Origin: Brugia malayi
Taxonomy: Eukaryota > Nematoda > Chromadorea > Rhabditida > Onchocercidae
Direction of reading: 5' to 3'
NCBI RefSeq assembly: GCF_000002995.4
Contig: NW_025062479.1
Location: 24,172,221 to 24,236,220, forward strand
DNA: 64,000 nucleotides
How positions within the stretch are numbered: position 1 is the stretch's first letter; every line of letters starts with the position of its first letter. Below, one piece after another: positions 24,441-37,200 of this stretch. The translations under genes were made by a program, and so were the position numbers. The notes below the pieces were generated by a model. It worked only from the letters and a program-made list of their open reading frames with translations, searched no databases and was not told the DNA's origin.

Positions 24441-27400
24441 GAATTTATTTTATTTTTTATTTATAGTTACAATTAAAAAAAAATATTTTTTATCATAATT
24501 AAAAAAAAAAAATAAATAAATAAACAGCAAACTATAAATAAAATTGAAACTTAAATTTTACTATTAAAATATTTTCTTGCATAAATTTCTTTCATTCCTA
24601 AATTACAGTTAAAAATTATAATTGAAAAAATTTTTCATCATTAGCTAAAAAAAAAAGTAAATAAATAAAATTAAGCTTTAAATACAAATTGAAATTTAGA
24701 TTTCACTATTAAAATATTTTCTTAAATGAATTTTCTTTTATTTCTTAGTCACAGTTAAAAAATTATAATTAAAAAAAAAAAAAAAAAAATTTTTTTCATC
24801 AAATAAATAAAAGTTTAAAAAAAAAATAAAGAAATAAAAGTTTAAAAAATAAATAAACAAATCAAAATCAAGTCATAAATGGAATTGAAACTTAATTTTT
24901 GCTATTAAAATTTTTTCTTAAATTTCATTTTTTAAATTATAATTAAAAAAAAAAATTTTTTCTTTCATCATAGTTAAAAAAGAATAAATAAAATAAGTAA
25001 AATCAAAAACTATAAACGCTAAAAAATAGAATTGAAGCTTAATTTTTGCAATTAAAAGTAATTGCTTAAATTTCATTTATAATTAAAAATATTCTTAAAT
25101 TTCATTTCTAAATTATAATTTTTTCATCATAGTTAAAAATAAAATAAGTAAAATCAAAAAAAAAAAAAAAAAAAAAACTATAATTGTTTTTGTTTTTGTT
25201 TGTTTATTTATTTTTTTTTAAATGTAATAATTTTCATTTCATAAATTTTATTTTTTCTTTTATAAATAATTAAATAAAATAATTTATTACAGATGTGTAA
25301 AGCACGATTTAATCGTCGTTCAACGCTTTGGAATCATAAACGAATTCATTCGGATGATAAACCATTTGAGTGCAATGTATGTCGGATGACATTTAAATGG
25401 AAGAATTCATTGAAATGTCACAAAGAGATGCATCAACGAAAAAATGAAATGACAGGAATTGAAAATGATCCATTGGAAAAGACACTTACTTATGCGACAG
25501 CAGCTAAACGACGACATGTTCGTTTTCATTAAACTTTAATATCTTTCATTTAAATTTAAGCGTGAACGAAAAATGAGAAAAGAAAATGTTAGAGTGAGAA
25601 AAAGAAGAAAAGATAAAGTAAACAAATTAAACTAATTAAGTAAAATTGATAAATAATTAATAATAATGATAATAAGTTTAGTGAAATTAACAATTAATTA
25701 AGAGTGAGATTAGTAATGATGGTGATAAGTTAAGTAAATTACTAATTAATTAGTGATAAGGTTATTGATAATGATAATAAGTTAAGTGAAATTAGTGATT
25801 AATTAATAATAATGATAAGCTAAAATAAATTAATAATTAATAATGATAAAAAGTTAAGTAAAATTCATAAGTAATAATAATAATAAGATTAATGATAATA
25901 AGTTTAGTGAAATTAACAATTAATTAAGAGTGGGATTAGTAATGATGGTGATAAGTTAAGTAAATTACTAATTAATTAATGATAGGATTAATTATAATGA
26001 TAATAAGTTTAATGAAATTAATGATTAATTAATAATAATGATAAGCTAAAATAAATTAATAATTATTAATGATAAAAAGTTAAGTAAAATTAATAAGTAA
26101 TAATAATAATAAGATTAATGATAATAAGTTTAGTGAAATTAACAATTAATTAAGAGTGGGATTAGTAATGATGGTGATAAGTTAGTAAATTACCAATTAA
26201 TAATGATAGGATTAATTATAATGATAATAAGTTCAGTGAAATTAATGATTAATTAATAATAATGATAAGCTAAAATAATTAATAATTATTAATGATAAAA
26301 GTTAAGTAAAATTAATAAGTAATAATAATAATAAGATTAATGATAATAAGTTTAGTGAAATTAACAATTAATTAAGAGTGGGATTAGTAATGATGATGAT
26401 AAGTTAAGTAAATTACCAATTAATTAATGATAGGATTAATTATAATGATAATAAGTTCAGTGAAATTAACAATTAATTAAGAGTGAGATTAGTAATGATG
26501 GTGATAAGTTAAGTAAATTACTAATTAATTAGTGATAAGGTTATTAATAATGATAATAAGTTTAGTGAAATTAGTGATTAATTAATAATAATGATAAGCT
26601 AAATAAATTAATAATTATTAATGATAAAAAGTTAAGTAAAATTAATAAGTAATAATAATAATAAGATTAATGATAATAAGTTTAGTGAAATTAACAATTA
26701 ATTAAGAGTGAGATTAGTAATGATGGTGATAAGTTAAGTAAATTACTAATTAATTAATGATAAGATTAATGATAATGATAATAAGTTAAGTGAAATTAGT
26801 GATTAATTAATAATAATGATAAGCTAAAATAAATTAATAATTAATAATGATAAAAAGTTAAGTAAAATTCATAAGTAATAATAATAATAAGATTAATGAT
26901 AATAAGTTTAGTGAAATTAACAATTAATTAAGAGTGAAATAAGTAATAATGATGAAAAGTTAAGTAAATTACTAATTAATTAATGATAGGATTAATTATA
27001 ATGATAATAAGTTTAGTGAAATTATAATTAATTAATAATAATGATAAGCTAAAATAAATTAATAATTAATGATAATGATAAAATGTTAAGTAAATTACTA
27101 ATAAGTATAGTGAAATTAATAATTAATTAATAATAATGATAAAAAGTTAAGTAACTTACTAATTAATCAATGATAAGATTATTACTAATGGTAATAAGTT
27201 AAAGGAAATTAATAATTAATTGATAATAATGATAAGCTAAAATAAACTAATAATTGAAAGTTGAGCAAAATTAATAATAATGATAATAAGTTAGGTGAAA
27301 TTAATAATTAATTAAGAGTAGAATTAATAATGATGGTAAGTTAAGTAAGTTACTAATTAATTAATGATAATGATAAGAAATTAAGTAAATTAATAATTAA

Positions 27401-30400
27401 TTAATAATAACCATTTGCTGATCAAATTATTAGTTATTTATAAAATTATTTGCTTTTATATCTGCTAAAATTTATATTAATGATAATATTTAACTTTTGA
27501 CATTTTGAATAATCTTATTAGCATAAAATTAATTATTATTAAATGAATTACTTTGTAAATGATAAAAAAAATTATTGGAATAATTGGGTAAGTATTACTT
27601 ATAAGTATTAATAAGTATTAAAAAGTATTACTTACAGTATTACTAAAAATTATTACTTATAGTATTAAAAAAGTATTACTTTTTCTGCAACAATTAAATT
27701 TTCTCAGTTATTATATCAAAATTTTTTTTTTTAAATATCAAATTTTTATTCGTATTTTTTCTTCCTTCTTTTTTTTTTTTGCATAAAAGTTTCTTTAAGT
27801 AATGTAAAAAGTTTGAAAAAAAGAAATGGAAAGAGCAAATAAAAGCACATTTATACTTAATTACATTATCAGAATTTAATCAGTAATCATTTGATTAATT
27901 TTTTCTAAATCATTTTTTAATAGTCAATAAAAAAAAAACTATTTTTTTTTTTTTTTAATCACAAAATATTCTATTTGAAAAATTTTTGGTGTAAATTTTT
28001 TTTAGAAAAATATTTATATTAAAATAATAATAATAATTGCATAATTATTAATATAAACTTCTTACTTTCGTTCTTCTTTTTTTTTTTTCATTTTTAAATT
28101 TATGATAAATTTAAATTTAAAATTTCAAATGAAATAATTTTTCTAATTTTTTTTAGCTGGAAAATCATGATATTATAAATGCAAGTTCAAGTTCAGAAAC
28201 AGGAATGGGTAGTATCCGTTTGACAACAAGTTCAGCAAGTGGCATTGGTCATTTGACAGGTTCAGGAAGGCGACGCAATGCCAAATTATCAGTGCATTCA
28301 AGATCGATCTTATCAACTGGCACTGATCTTATCATTGGTACTGCAAATATCACAAATAATCCTAATCGAAACAATAATACAATCAATACTACTACTACTA
28401 CAACAACCAATAACAACAATAACAATAACAATAACAACAACAACAATAACAATTCAAATCATTCATCTCTTATTGGTTCAAATGATGCATTTATTCATGC
28501 ACCATTACAAGCGGTAAGAAATATTTTTTTTTTGTTTTTTCTTTTTTTTTAAATTTCAAAAACGAAAATTTCATTTTTTTTAAAACATAAAATTAAATTT
28601 ATTTCATATTCAAAAAAAAAAAAAAAAAGGAAAAATATTTTTATTTTTTTTGATCAATGATAAAATATTAAATTTATTTTTTTTAGCTATTTTTCAATAT
28701 TAAATATTATAAATTTCAATATGAAATTTTTGCAATATATTTTAGCTAATAAAATAAATATATTTTTTTTTTAATTGGAAATGATATTATTTTGTTAATA
28801 ATTGTAATTTTAATGATTTAAAGTTTTTTTTTTGGTTTTTAAATAAAAAAAAAAAATGATTGTTTTGTTTTCTTTTTTTTTTTTGCTAAAATTAATTAAA
28901 CAAAATAGAATAGCTTTTGCTAGATGAAAAGAAGTAAGAATATAAGTTTTTATGTTTAGAATATTTATATTTAAAATTTATATTTATTAATATGATTTAT
29001 AATTATTTTGCTTCTGAAATATTATTTCTGGTAGTATTTATCAAAAAATTACATTTTAAAATAAAGTAAAAATAAAAATAATTTTTTTAAATAATACATT
29101 TTTCCCATTCTTAAATTAATTAATTAATTGAAATGGTAAAAGAACTTATTTTTCAACAGTCATCATTACTTAACGATCAACTTTGCTAATTAATAAGTTA
29201 GTAAGATGAATTGATTGATTACTTACTTACTTACTTCCTTACTTAGTTACTTACTTATGTCCTATATTTTCAACAAATTTTATTGACAGAAATGAATCCT
29301 TTCTACCCTTTTTTCTCTTTTTTGGTTTTATTACAACAACCTGGAATTTACCTGTATTCTTTGTTATTATTATTACTTTTTTTGCATCATTTTCATTAGC
29401 ACAAAGAAATGGTTATAAAAGACAAAAAACTTTTATCAAATGATATTTTTAAAATATTAGCATGTAATAGGCTCAAAATAAAATGTAAACAAAAATTGAA
29501 ATTGTAAACAAAATTTAAAAAAAAAAAGTTTTTTTTTTTGTTAGTATTAAAATTTTAATTTATAATAATAATAATTTAAAAAAAATAAAAATAATAAACA
29601 AAAAAAAGAAAAGTTTTTTTTTTGTTAGTATTAAAATTTAATTTATAATAATTTAAAATAAAAATAAGCATTTATTATTAAATAAATTATAATAACTTTA
29701 AAAATTCTTATTTTTTTTTCTTCCCTTCTTGCATTTAATTTTGTTTAATTTAACGAAAAAAAAAAAAGGTCACATTTCTCTCTCTCTCTCTCTCTCACTA
29801 ATTTCTTGTTTTATCACATTCCTTATCAATTAATCATTTACCCATCGTCATACTGTCATTTTAGTATTGCTAAAAAAAAAAAAAAAAAGGAAAGAAAAGA
29901 ATTCTTAAATATTTTCCTTTATTTATTTATTTATTTGAAATCTATCAAATTTTTTAAATTGATAAATTTGTTTATTTTTTATCATTTAAATTTATAAATA
30001 TTTAAAAAAAAAATTTCAGGATGGTTTCTTTAATATTCAAAAGATATTATCAATAAATGATCATAAAGAATTGAATTCAATTATTTATTTATTTGAAATC
30101 TGTCAAATTTTTTAAATTGATAAATTTGTTTATTTTTTATTATTTAAATTTATAAATATTTAAAACAAAAATTTTTTTTTCAGGATGGTTTCTTTAGTAG
30201 TCAAAAGACATTATCAATAAGTGATCATAAAGAATTGGATTCATTATTAAATAGTACCACACGTTTAACATCAATGCTTAAAGATGATTCAGCATTTAAA
30301 ACTAATTTATGGTTTGTAATTTTTACTTTTTTTTTAAAAAAAAAAATTAAAAAATATTTTTAAATGAAAAACAAACAAACATTTCATTGATGTATATATA

Positions 30401-33400
30401 TTACTAGTAAACAATGCTATTTGTCTTTTTTTAATGTATAATTCAAAAAATTAAATGAGTTATATTACTTTGCTAAAAATTTCTTAGTTTTATTTTTTTT
30501 TCCTTCTAAAATTTAAATTTAAAATTTTGATTAGTATAGTTTATCAGTTGCATATTCAATAGATTATATAAAAAATATATATAAAATAAATAAGTAAGTT
30601 ATTTACTTTTTTCATTAGTTATTATTAAATAATATTTTTTTTTTTTTTAAATTAATGCAAAAAGAAAGAAAAAATGGGAATTTAGTGAAAACTATTCTGA
30701 ATAAATAAATAAAATAGTATTTCTTGTTTTTTCAATTTATTAGTTTTTTAAAAAAAAAATTAGGTGCAAAATTTTGAAATGGATTTATTTTTTATTTGAA
30801 AAAAGTACTGAAATTAGTAGAACGATACTGAAATTAGTAGAAAGATTTTGATTTAAAATTAAAATTAAAAAAGTAATTTTTAAAATTATATTCTAATGAG
30901 AGCAATTAGAAAGAAGAAAGTAAATAATTTTTTATTTAAATTTTCTTTTTATTAATTACTAATTTTTCAGCGATGATTTAGCAAATTTGGGAAATCAAAG
31001 TAATACATTTGATACAAAACAAGAAATGAATGTAAGTTCTTTTTTTTCAATTCTAAAAAAAAAAATTAATTTTTAAAAACGAAAAATAAAAGTAAAAAAG
31101 AATGAAGCAGAATTGATAAATTTAACTTTGTCATAAAGAAGACATGAATAAATTTTGATAATTTAAAATTCACTTTAAAAATGAAATTGAAATTATTTAA
31201 CTTTGTCATAAAGAAGACATGAATAAATTTGATAACTTAAAATTCACTTTAAAAATGAAATTGAAATTATTTAACTTTTTCATAAAGAAGACTTGAAAAT
31301 TTTGACAATTTAAAATTCACTTTAAAAATGAAATTGAAATTATTTAACTTTGTCATAAAGAAGACATGAATAAATTTTGATAATTTAAAATTCACTTTAA
31401 AATTATTTAATTTCAATTTCATTTTTTTTTTAAATTTAGTCATACATAAATGTCAATATCTTTTCTTGTTGTTATTTTCAATGTTTCATTTTAATTAACT
31501 TTTCTTAGCTTATAACTTTGTTAACTTAAAACTCTAAATTAGTAGTTTTAATTTAAAAAATTAAAAATAAATGCAAATTTTCAGCTTTTCCATGCTAATC
31601 CATTTATGATGTTCGGTGCTCATCAATTGGTAAGTTAAATTATTTAACTTTGTCATAAAGAAGACTTGAAAATTTTAAGTTAAATAATTTTTTATTTTAA
31701 TAAGTTATAAATAATTAATTAATTAATAAGTTTAAGTTAATAAGTTATAAATAATTAATTAATTAATAAGTTAAATAATTAACTTTTTTTTCATTTTCAT
31801 TTTTAATTAAATTCTTAGTAAGATTAATTTGCTAATTATTAATTACCATATTTATTCATTAATTAATTTATCATTTTTTATGTGTTTAACATCTAATAAG
31901 TTAAAATTGTAGTAATATTTTTAATAAGTTTTATTTTTTTTTTAATATATTTAATAATATATTTGATAAGTTATAATTTACTTATATACACAATTTATAT
32001 ATATTCATATATTTAATAAGTTTTTTTTATTTATTAATTAATTCATCATTTCATGTTATAATTAATATTTAATAAGTTAAAATTTTAACAAGTTTCATTT
32101 TTTATATTTAATTCTATATTTAATAAGTTATAATTTAATTAATAATTATTATAATTAATAAGCTATATTTAATAAGTTATAAATAATAAATTAATTAATT
32201 TATTATTTCAAGTTATACTTAATATTTTTTTTTTTTTTTAAATTTTTCAATGCAATTGTTTGTATTATTTTATTATTTCTTTTTCATAATTCCTAATTTA
32301 GCTGAAAACTTTTGTAATAATTTTTAAAAATAATCCTTTTTATTATAACTAAAAATAAATCGATTGATTGATTTTTTCTTGATCAAAATTTTATCCGAAA
32401 TATATTATTTAAAATTGTAAACAAATATAACATATTTTATGTGACCAAATTATTTTTAAAAACTTAATTTTGATCAAATAGCACAAAATTAAAATCATCA
32501 AAAATTTATTCATTTAATATTTGTAATTTCAAAATCTCTTTTTTTTTTTCTAATTTAATTGTGCTTATTTAATTTTTTATTTTCTGCAAATTTTTTTTTT
32601 AATGAAATTTTTTCAAATTTCAGTGCCAAAAAAAAAAAAAATTATTAAATTAATTAATAAATTAAATTTAATTTTACAGCAAAATCCAATGCAATCATTT
32701 ACACCACCAAATTTGGCTTTTTCAAGTAGTAACGGTGGTTGCGGTGATTATTTTCATTTACATTTAAACAATCAAACTGATCAAATAACACAACAAAGCT
32801 TACAACAACAACAACCATTCGTATCGCAATATTCTAGCGGTGGTACTTCATCACAAACCACTGATATGTTAACTAATCATAGTCATAATGTGATTAGTTA
32901 TCAGCCACAGGTATTGCCTACAATTTCTTACCTTTCTTTTTTACTTCTTATTGACTGAGCAAAATGTGATTAGTTATCAGCCACAGGTATTGCCTACAAT
33001 TTCTTACCTTTCTTTTTTACTTCTTATTGACTGAGCAAAATGTGATTAGTTATCAGCCACAGGTATTGCCTACAATTTCTTACCTTTCTCTTTTACTTCT
33101 TATTGACTGAGCAAAATGTGAGTAGTTATCAGCCACAGGTATTGCCTACAATTTCTTACCTTTCTTTTTTACTTCTTATTGACTGAGCAATTTCATTTTT
33201 CAAATCCAATTACAACCACAAACACAATAAAGCGCAATATAAATGTATCTTTATATTGTACTACAGATTTAAAAATATGTAAATATTTGACAAATAAAAA
33301 TTTCCTAAGGAAAAAAATTAGCACTAAATTTAAGTTACATGCTTGACTTAAATAATTTAATCAAGTATTTGAAAAAAGAATACTTCACCATCATTGCAGA

Positions 33401-34293
33401 AATAATTTTTAATTTAATTAGCAAATTTACCAAAATTTAAAATTTGCACTTTTATTCAAAATCAATTTTATCATAGTATCATTTCAAAATCTTATTTGGT
33501 AATGCTTTGATAAACTTTATCATATATGACAGTGAATTTTTTGTTAAGCTAACTTTTTTTGTACCGTAACTGTAAATTGTTAAGTTAGTTTCAAATTTTG
33601 TATAACAATTTAATTTAATAATAATAATTTTTCTAACAAAAAAAAAAAGAAACTCTTTTACTTTATAGAAAAGTACTGATAGTACTGATAATTACAATTA
33701 TTCTTACAGTTAGAAACACTATCATCACTGATAATTAATTATGATTATTATTCTTACAGTTAGAAGCACTACTTAGAAGCATCGCTGATAATTATGATTA
33801 TTATTTTTACAGTTAGAAGAACCATTATCACTGATATTTATGATTATTATTCTTACAGTTAGATGCACCATTATCACTGATAATTAATTATGATTATTAT
33901 TTTTACAGTTAGAAGCACCATTATCACTGATAATTAATTATGATTATTATTATTTTTACAGTTAGAAGCACCATCATCACTGATAATTAATTATAATTAT
34001 TATGTTTACAGTTAGAAGCACCATCATCACTGATAACACCAGCATTGGATTATACCGTAAGTGGTGATAACTTGGAATATATGCTAAGCAATTACTCGTC
34101 CACGATCTCATCCGCTGCTTCCGTTGCGTCAACGGGAAATGAGGTACGATCAAATGTTGCGGAACACTTACAACAGCAACAATATACGGGACAAACTGGT
34201 GCTAATAATACATTACGAACCGATGATGTAATTGTTGCTAGTGTTGTTACCACTAGTAATACCGGTAAAGAGGTACCACAGGTTTCGTGGTAA
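19333..34293 (+). CDS. C2H2 zinc-finger protein (three fingers), 658 aa model
   Basis: Putative nuclear DNA-binding protein. Coding segments: 19333-19528, 19624-19803, 21564-21707, 22301-22428, 25293-25517, 28157-28513, 30184-30311, 30971-31031, 31585-31629, 32680-32910, 34012-34293. They total 1977 nt with every phase matching, ending in TAA. The N-terminus (MEVHQSLPARYLHNPYL) leads into about 20 glutamines, then N/S/T-rich sequence. Residues 185-263 hold three CX2CX12HX3H fingers joined by TGEKPF and SDDKPF linkers; finger 2 is split exactly at FECN|MCKARF by the 2.9-kb intron. A basic stretch (AAKRRH) follows. The rest is low-complexity, including T and N runs in 28157-28513. Weak points are the short first intron inside a TCA repeat, the GTTCGT donor at 25518 (reading on instead gives a stop at 25532), and whether 28157-34293 belongs to the same transcript. 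Fingers of this type bind DNA; I cannot name the ortholog. Confidence 0.8.
19410..19465 (+). repeat. CAA (polyglutamine) microsatellite in coding exon
   Basis: About 20 consecutive CAA codons in the first coding exon of the zinc-finger gene give a pure glutamine run. Because all codons are CAA, the tract is prone to length change. On the minus strand it makes a long poly-valine frame that should be ignored. Confidence 0.95.
20690..21465. repeat. Intronic tandem repeat, irregular 85-180 bp period
   Basis: This lies in the 19804-21563 intron of the zinc-finger gene. Units carry ATTAAATTTATTGTTTAAAT, ATATAAAATATGTAATTG, TTGTTTACTTATGATATAAT and ACCAAAAAATTAAA. Some units lack one half, which gives two alternating lengths. 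Confidence 0.85.
22690..23915. repeat. Intronic tandem repeat of about 235 bp, five copies
   Basis: In the 22429-25292 intron. Each copy holds CAACAATAACAACAACAATG, ATTATTAGTAACATCACAAA, a run of TAATCTAATTTAATT words, and TTCATCGTAATCATATGTCG. The last three copies are the most alike. Confidence 0.9.
24300..25170. repeat. Degenerate intronic repeat, about 170-200 bp period; 32-base T run
   Basis: Second array in the same intron as the 235-bp repeat. Recurrent words are AAATAAATAAACAGCAAACT, AATTGAAACTTAAATTTT and TTACTATTAAAATATTTTCT. It includes one of the longest homopolymers of the window, 32 T at 24405-24436. Confidence 0.7.
25600..27420. repeat. Intronic 226-bp tandem repeat, about eight copies
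   Basis: The block GTGAAATTAACAATTAATTA followed by AGAGTG recurs at 25681, 25907, 26133, 26355, 26685 and 26911 (spacings 226, 226, 222, 330 with a partial copy at 26460, 226), then decays. Units are almost wholly A, T and G on this strand, with TGATAATAAGTTTA and TGATGGTGATAAGTTAAGT. It begins some 70 bp after the alternative stop at 25532, so it could serve as a 3' UTR if the intron is retained. Confidence 0.9.
29915..30240 (+). repeat. 164-bp tandem duplication including the start of an exon
   Basis: The intron tail (TTTATTTATTTGAAATCTAT ... TTTATAAATATTTAAA), the acceptor TTTCAG and the first 60-odd bases of coding exon 30184-30311 also occur one unit earlier. The earlier copy begins at 30020 and reads DGFFNIQKILSINDHKEL against DGFFSSQKTLSISDHKEL in the exon. 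It stays open only to a TAA about 95 nt later and has no matching donor. It is a partial, decaying pseudo-exon. Confidence 0.9.
31110..31680. repeat. Intronic repeat of about 85 bp on both sides of a 45-nt exon
   Basis: Four copies of TTAACTTTGTCATAAAGAAG, ACATGAATAAATTTTGATAA and TTTAAAATTCACTTTAAAAA lie at 31115-31400. A fifth, truncated copy starts just after the donor of the short exon 31585-31629 (near 31640). The exon is therefore embedded in a broken array. Confidence 0.85.
32887..33195 (+). repeat. 76-bp x 4 tandem repeat carrying the 5' splice site
   Basis: The unit starts inside coding exon 32680-32910. It contains the last 24 exon bases (AATGTGATTAGTTATCAGCC ACAG), the donor CAG|GTATTGCC and about 50 intron bases ending TTGACTGAGCA. 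Copies start at 32887, 32963, 33039 and 33115, exactly 76 bp apart, with only two or three substitutions. Splicing at any copy but the first would retain an in-frame TGA. Confidence 0.97.
33700..34022 (+). repeat. About 50-bp x 7 tandem repeat carrying the 3' splice site
   Basis: The unit holds TTTTTACAG|TTAGAAGCACC, CATTATCACTGATAATTAAT and TATGATTATT. The last copy provides the acceptor (34011) and first codons (LEAPSSLI) of the last coding exon. Earlier copies have the same acceptor and the same first codons, but run into a stop at the next TTTACAGTTAG. The array is more diverged than the donor array at the other end of the intron. Confidence 0.95.
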
Positions 34294-37200
34294 TAAAAAA
34301 GAAATTGGTTTTTTTTTTTTTTTTTTGCTAACAAAAATTTATCTTTTATCATTGTCATCAGTGTTTTATCATCGTTATCATCGTCATCATCATCACCATT
34401 AATTATCATTTATTATCATATTTCCTATATGACAACGGTCTCATTGATACTCATTTTGTAGTCATTCATTTATCATTTTGGGCTTATATTTCTATTCCCT
34501 ATTTTCATATTAATTTAAAGTATGCACTAAAATATTAGTAATAATAAATTAATTCAATTTTTACGTGATCGTGACGTAAATCAACGTGTTTTTCTTATTA
34601 TTACCAATATTAATTTTCGTTCGTATTATTAAATTTTTAGGTGAAAAAAGAAAAAAATTTTTTTTTTAAACATTTAATTTTAAGTGCATACTTTTATTTA
34701 TTCGTAAACTCAAACGTTTCTTCCTTTTTTTTTTTTTTTTTTTTCGATCTCTATAAATACTATTATAATTAATTTAAAATTTTTTGTCAAAAAAAAAATT
34801 AAATTAAATTTTTTATTCCTTTTTGGAAAAAAAGAAAAACTATCCATCGTTTTCTTTTTTTTTTTTTTTTTTTTCAACTTTTATATGTTTAAAAAAAGGA
34901 ATTAAATTTATGAATTTTTTTTTTTTTTTTTAATGGAAGGAAGTAAAAATTTTTTTTAGAAAAGAAAAAATAAAGCAGTTACAAAAAATTTTGAGGGTGC
35001 AAATAAATTAATTTGTTTTAAAAAATTTTTTTTAAATGATCAAATAGCTATAACTAATTAATAAAAATACATAATTTATAATTAAATTTTTCTCTAATAT
35101 TATTTATTTTTTTTTTATTCATTTATTTGTTTACTTTTTTTTTTTTTTTTGCTTTGTTTTTGGAATGAATAATTATAAATAATCAAAATTTACATTCCAA
35201 TTTAGTAATCTTATCGTTCAGCATTCTTTTACAATTAAAACCTAAATTTGCATAATCAGTTTGAGTTTACCAATTTCTCTTTTTTTTTAAAAAATTTTTT
35301 TCCTCTTTTTTTTTTTTTTCTTTCATTATAGTTTCTTTTTTTTTTCATTTGTTCATTTATTTAAATGCTAAAATTTGAATTTTGTTTAGTATTTCATTTT
35401 AGTTGTGCATCATTCTAAAATATACAAAATGTCCTTTTTTAAATTTATTTATCTTTTTTTTTGTTGATTAGAAAATAATACAAATTAGTTTAACCTAATA
35501 TTAAAATATTAAATTTAATATAGTAATACTTATTAATGAATGAATTAGAAAAGGATTAGTTGTTATAATATATTTACTTATAGTAATAGTAACTTTGTTT
35601 TTCGTTTTTTTTTTTTTTTTTTTGCTGTGAGTTAAGTAATTAGTAATTTGTAAAAAGCAAAGTTAATTTTTTTATATTTATTTATCATTTTTGAAAAGTT
35701 AAATTTACCAATTATTTCAGTAAATATTTGGTCATTTAATTTTTAATTATTATTTTTTTTTTTAAAAAAAAAAACGAATTATATGAATTAGATGAAAAAA
35801 AAATTAAAATAAGACACTTTTTTTTTTTTTTTTGCAAATATTTTTAATTAAAATATTCATTCATTTTTTTTTTTTGTCAAATATTTTTTCAACCAGATTT
35901 TAAATTTGTAAAATTTTTATTAAATTTAGTTTTTGAATTTTTAAGCTAAAATTTTATATATGTGCCTTTGTATTGTTTTCGCATAATGATTAAAAATATA
36001 TGTGCCTCAATGATGTTTTTTATTTTCTGTTAATTTCTTATCATTATAATACTTTTTTTTCTTTCCCATATTAAAATGTTTCCTTTTTTTTTTTTTTTTT
36101 TTAATTTTAAATTTTATTTTGTTTTGAAAGAAAAAATTGTGCCTGAGATTCCTTTTTCTTTTTTTGCAGTTGTTATACCATAAATATAATAATTCCAATG
36201 TGCCATATTTTGTACAGTTCAATGTTTTATATCATTTTTTTTCTTTATTTTTTTTCCAATATATCTTTTTTCTATTATTTTACTTTTTTACAACTTAATT
36301 TAACTTTTTTTTTTTTTTTTTTTGAATTCCATTCATTTTGTTTTCCATTTTAAATAGAAAATACACTGCCTTAAACTTTAAATATATATTTTTTTTCTTT
36401 TGCTGCAAAATTTAAAAGTATTAAAAAGTATAAAATTATAATCAATTTTAAAGATGCAAAAGTATATAAAAAAAAAAGCTTATTAAAAATTTGAAATAAA
36501 AAAAAAAAGTGAACTAAAAGTTATTTTATTGATGGAACTGAGAAAACAATCGATAATAAATTAAAATATCATCAATCAGTGATAAATATATTTGATAAAA
36601 TTCGAAAGTTATTAGTATGTTTTTTCTATTGTAACAATTTATTTTAACTTCTATTTTTTCTCTCTCTCTTTCTCTCTCTCCTTTTTCTCTTCTTCTAAAA
36701 ATTCAAGTTTTTATATTCAGTAAATAGATTATGCAAAAATAAACAAATAAACAATACGGAATTAAGCAACTCATCAGTGTTTCATCGACTATTAAATCAA
36801 ATAAATATCAATTTGAAATCGATTCATTCAGGAATGTTTCGGCTATTGCATTATTACAGTATTATTAATTTGAAACAAAATGATAATTGAAATTTAATTT
36901 GAATTTAAAATATTTGAGTCAATTTTTCATCCAAATATTCAGTTTGAATAAGGAACAAAATTTAGTTATCTTCTATTTAGCATATTCTTTATCAAAATAA
37001 ATTTTATACAATGTAAACTATGATCATATAAGTGGCAAATAAAATTATCGTATGACAAAAATGGCGGTGTTTTTTTTTAAGTTAATTCATTTTAATAATT
37101 TGTTTTTTGTTTAAAAACTTTTCCAGTGTCTAAAATATTTATCATGCAATTACATTTCAAAATTTTAAGAATTAAAATTTAAATTAAAATTTTTGTTTCA

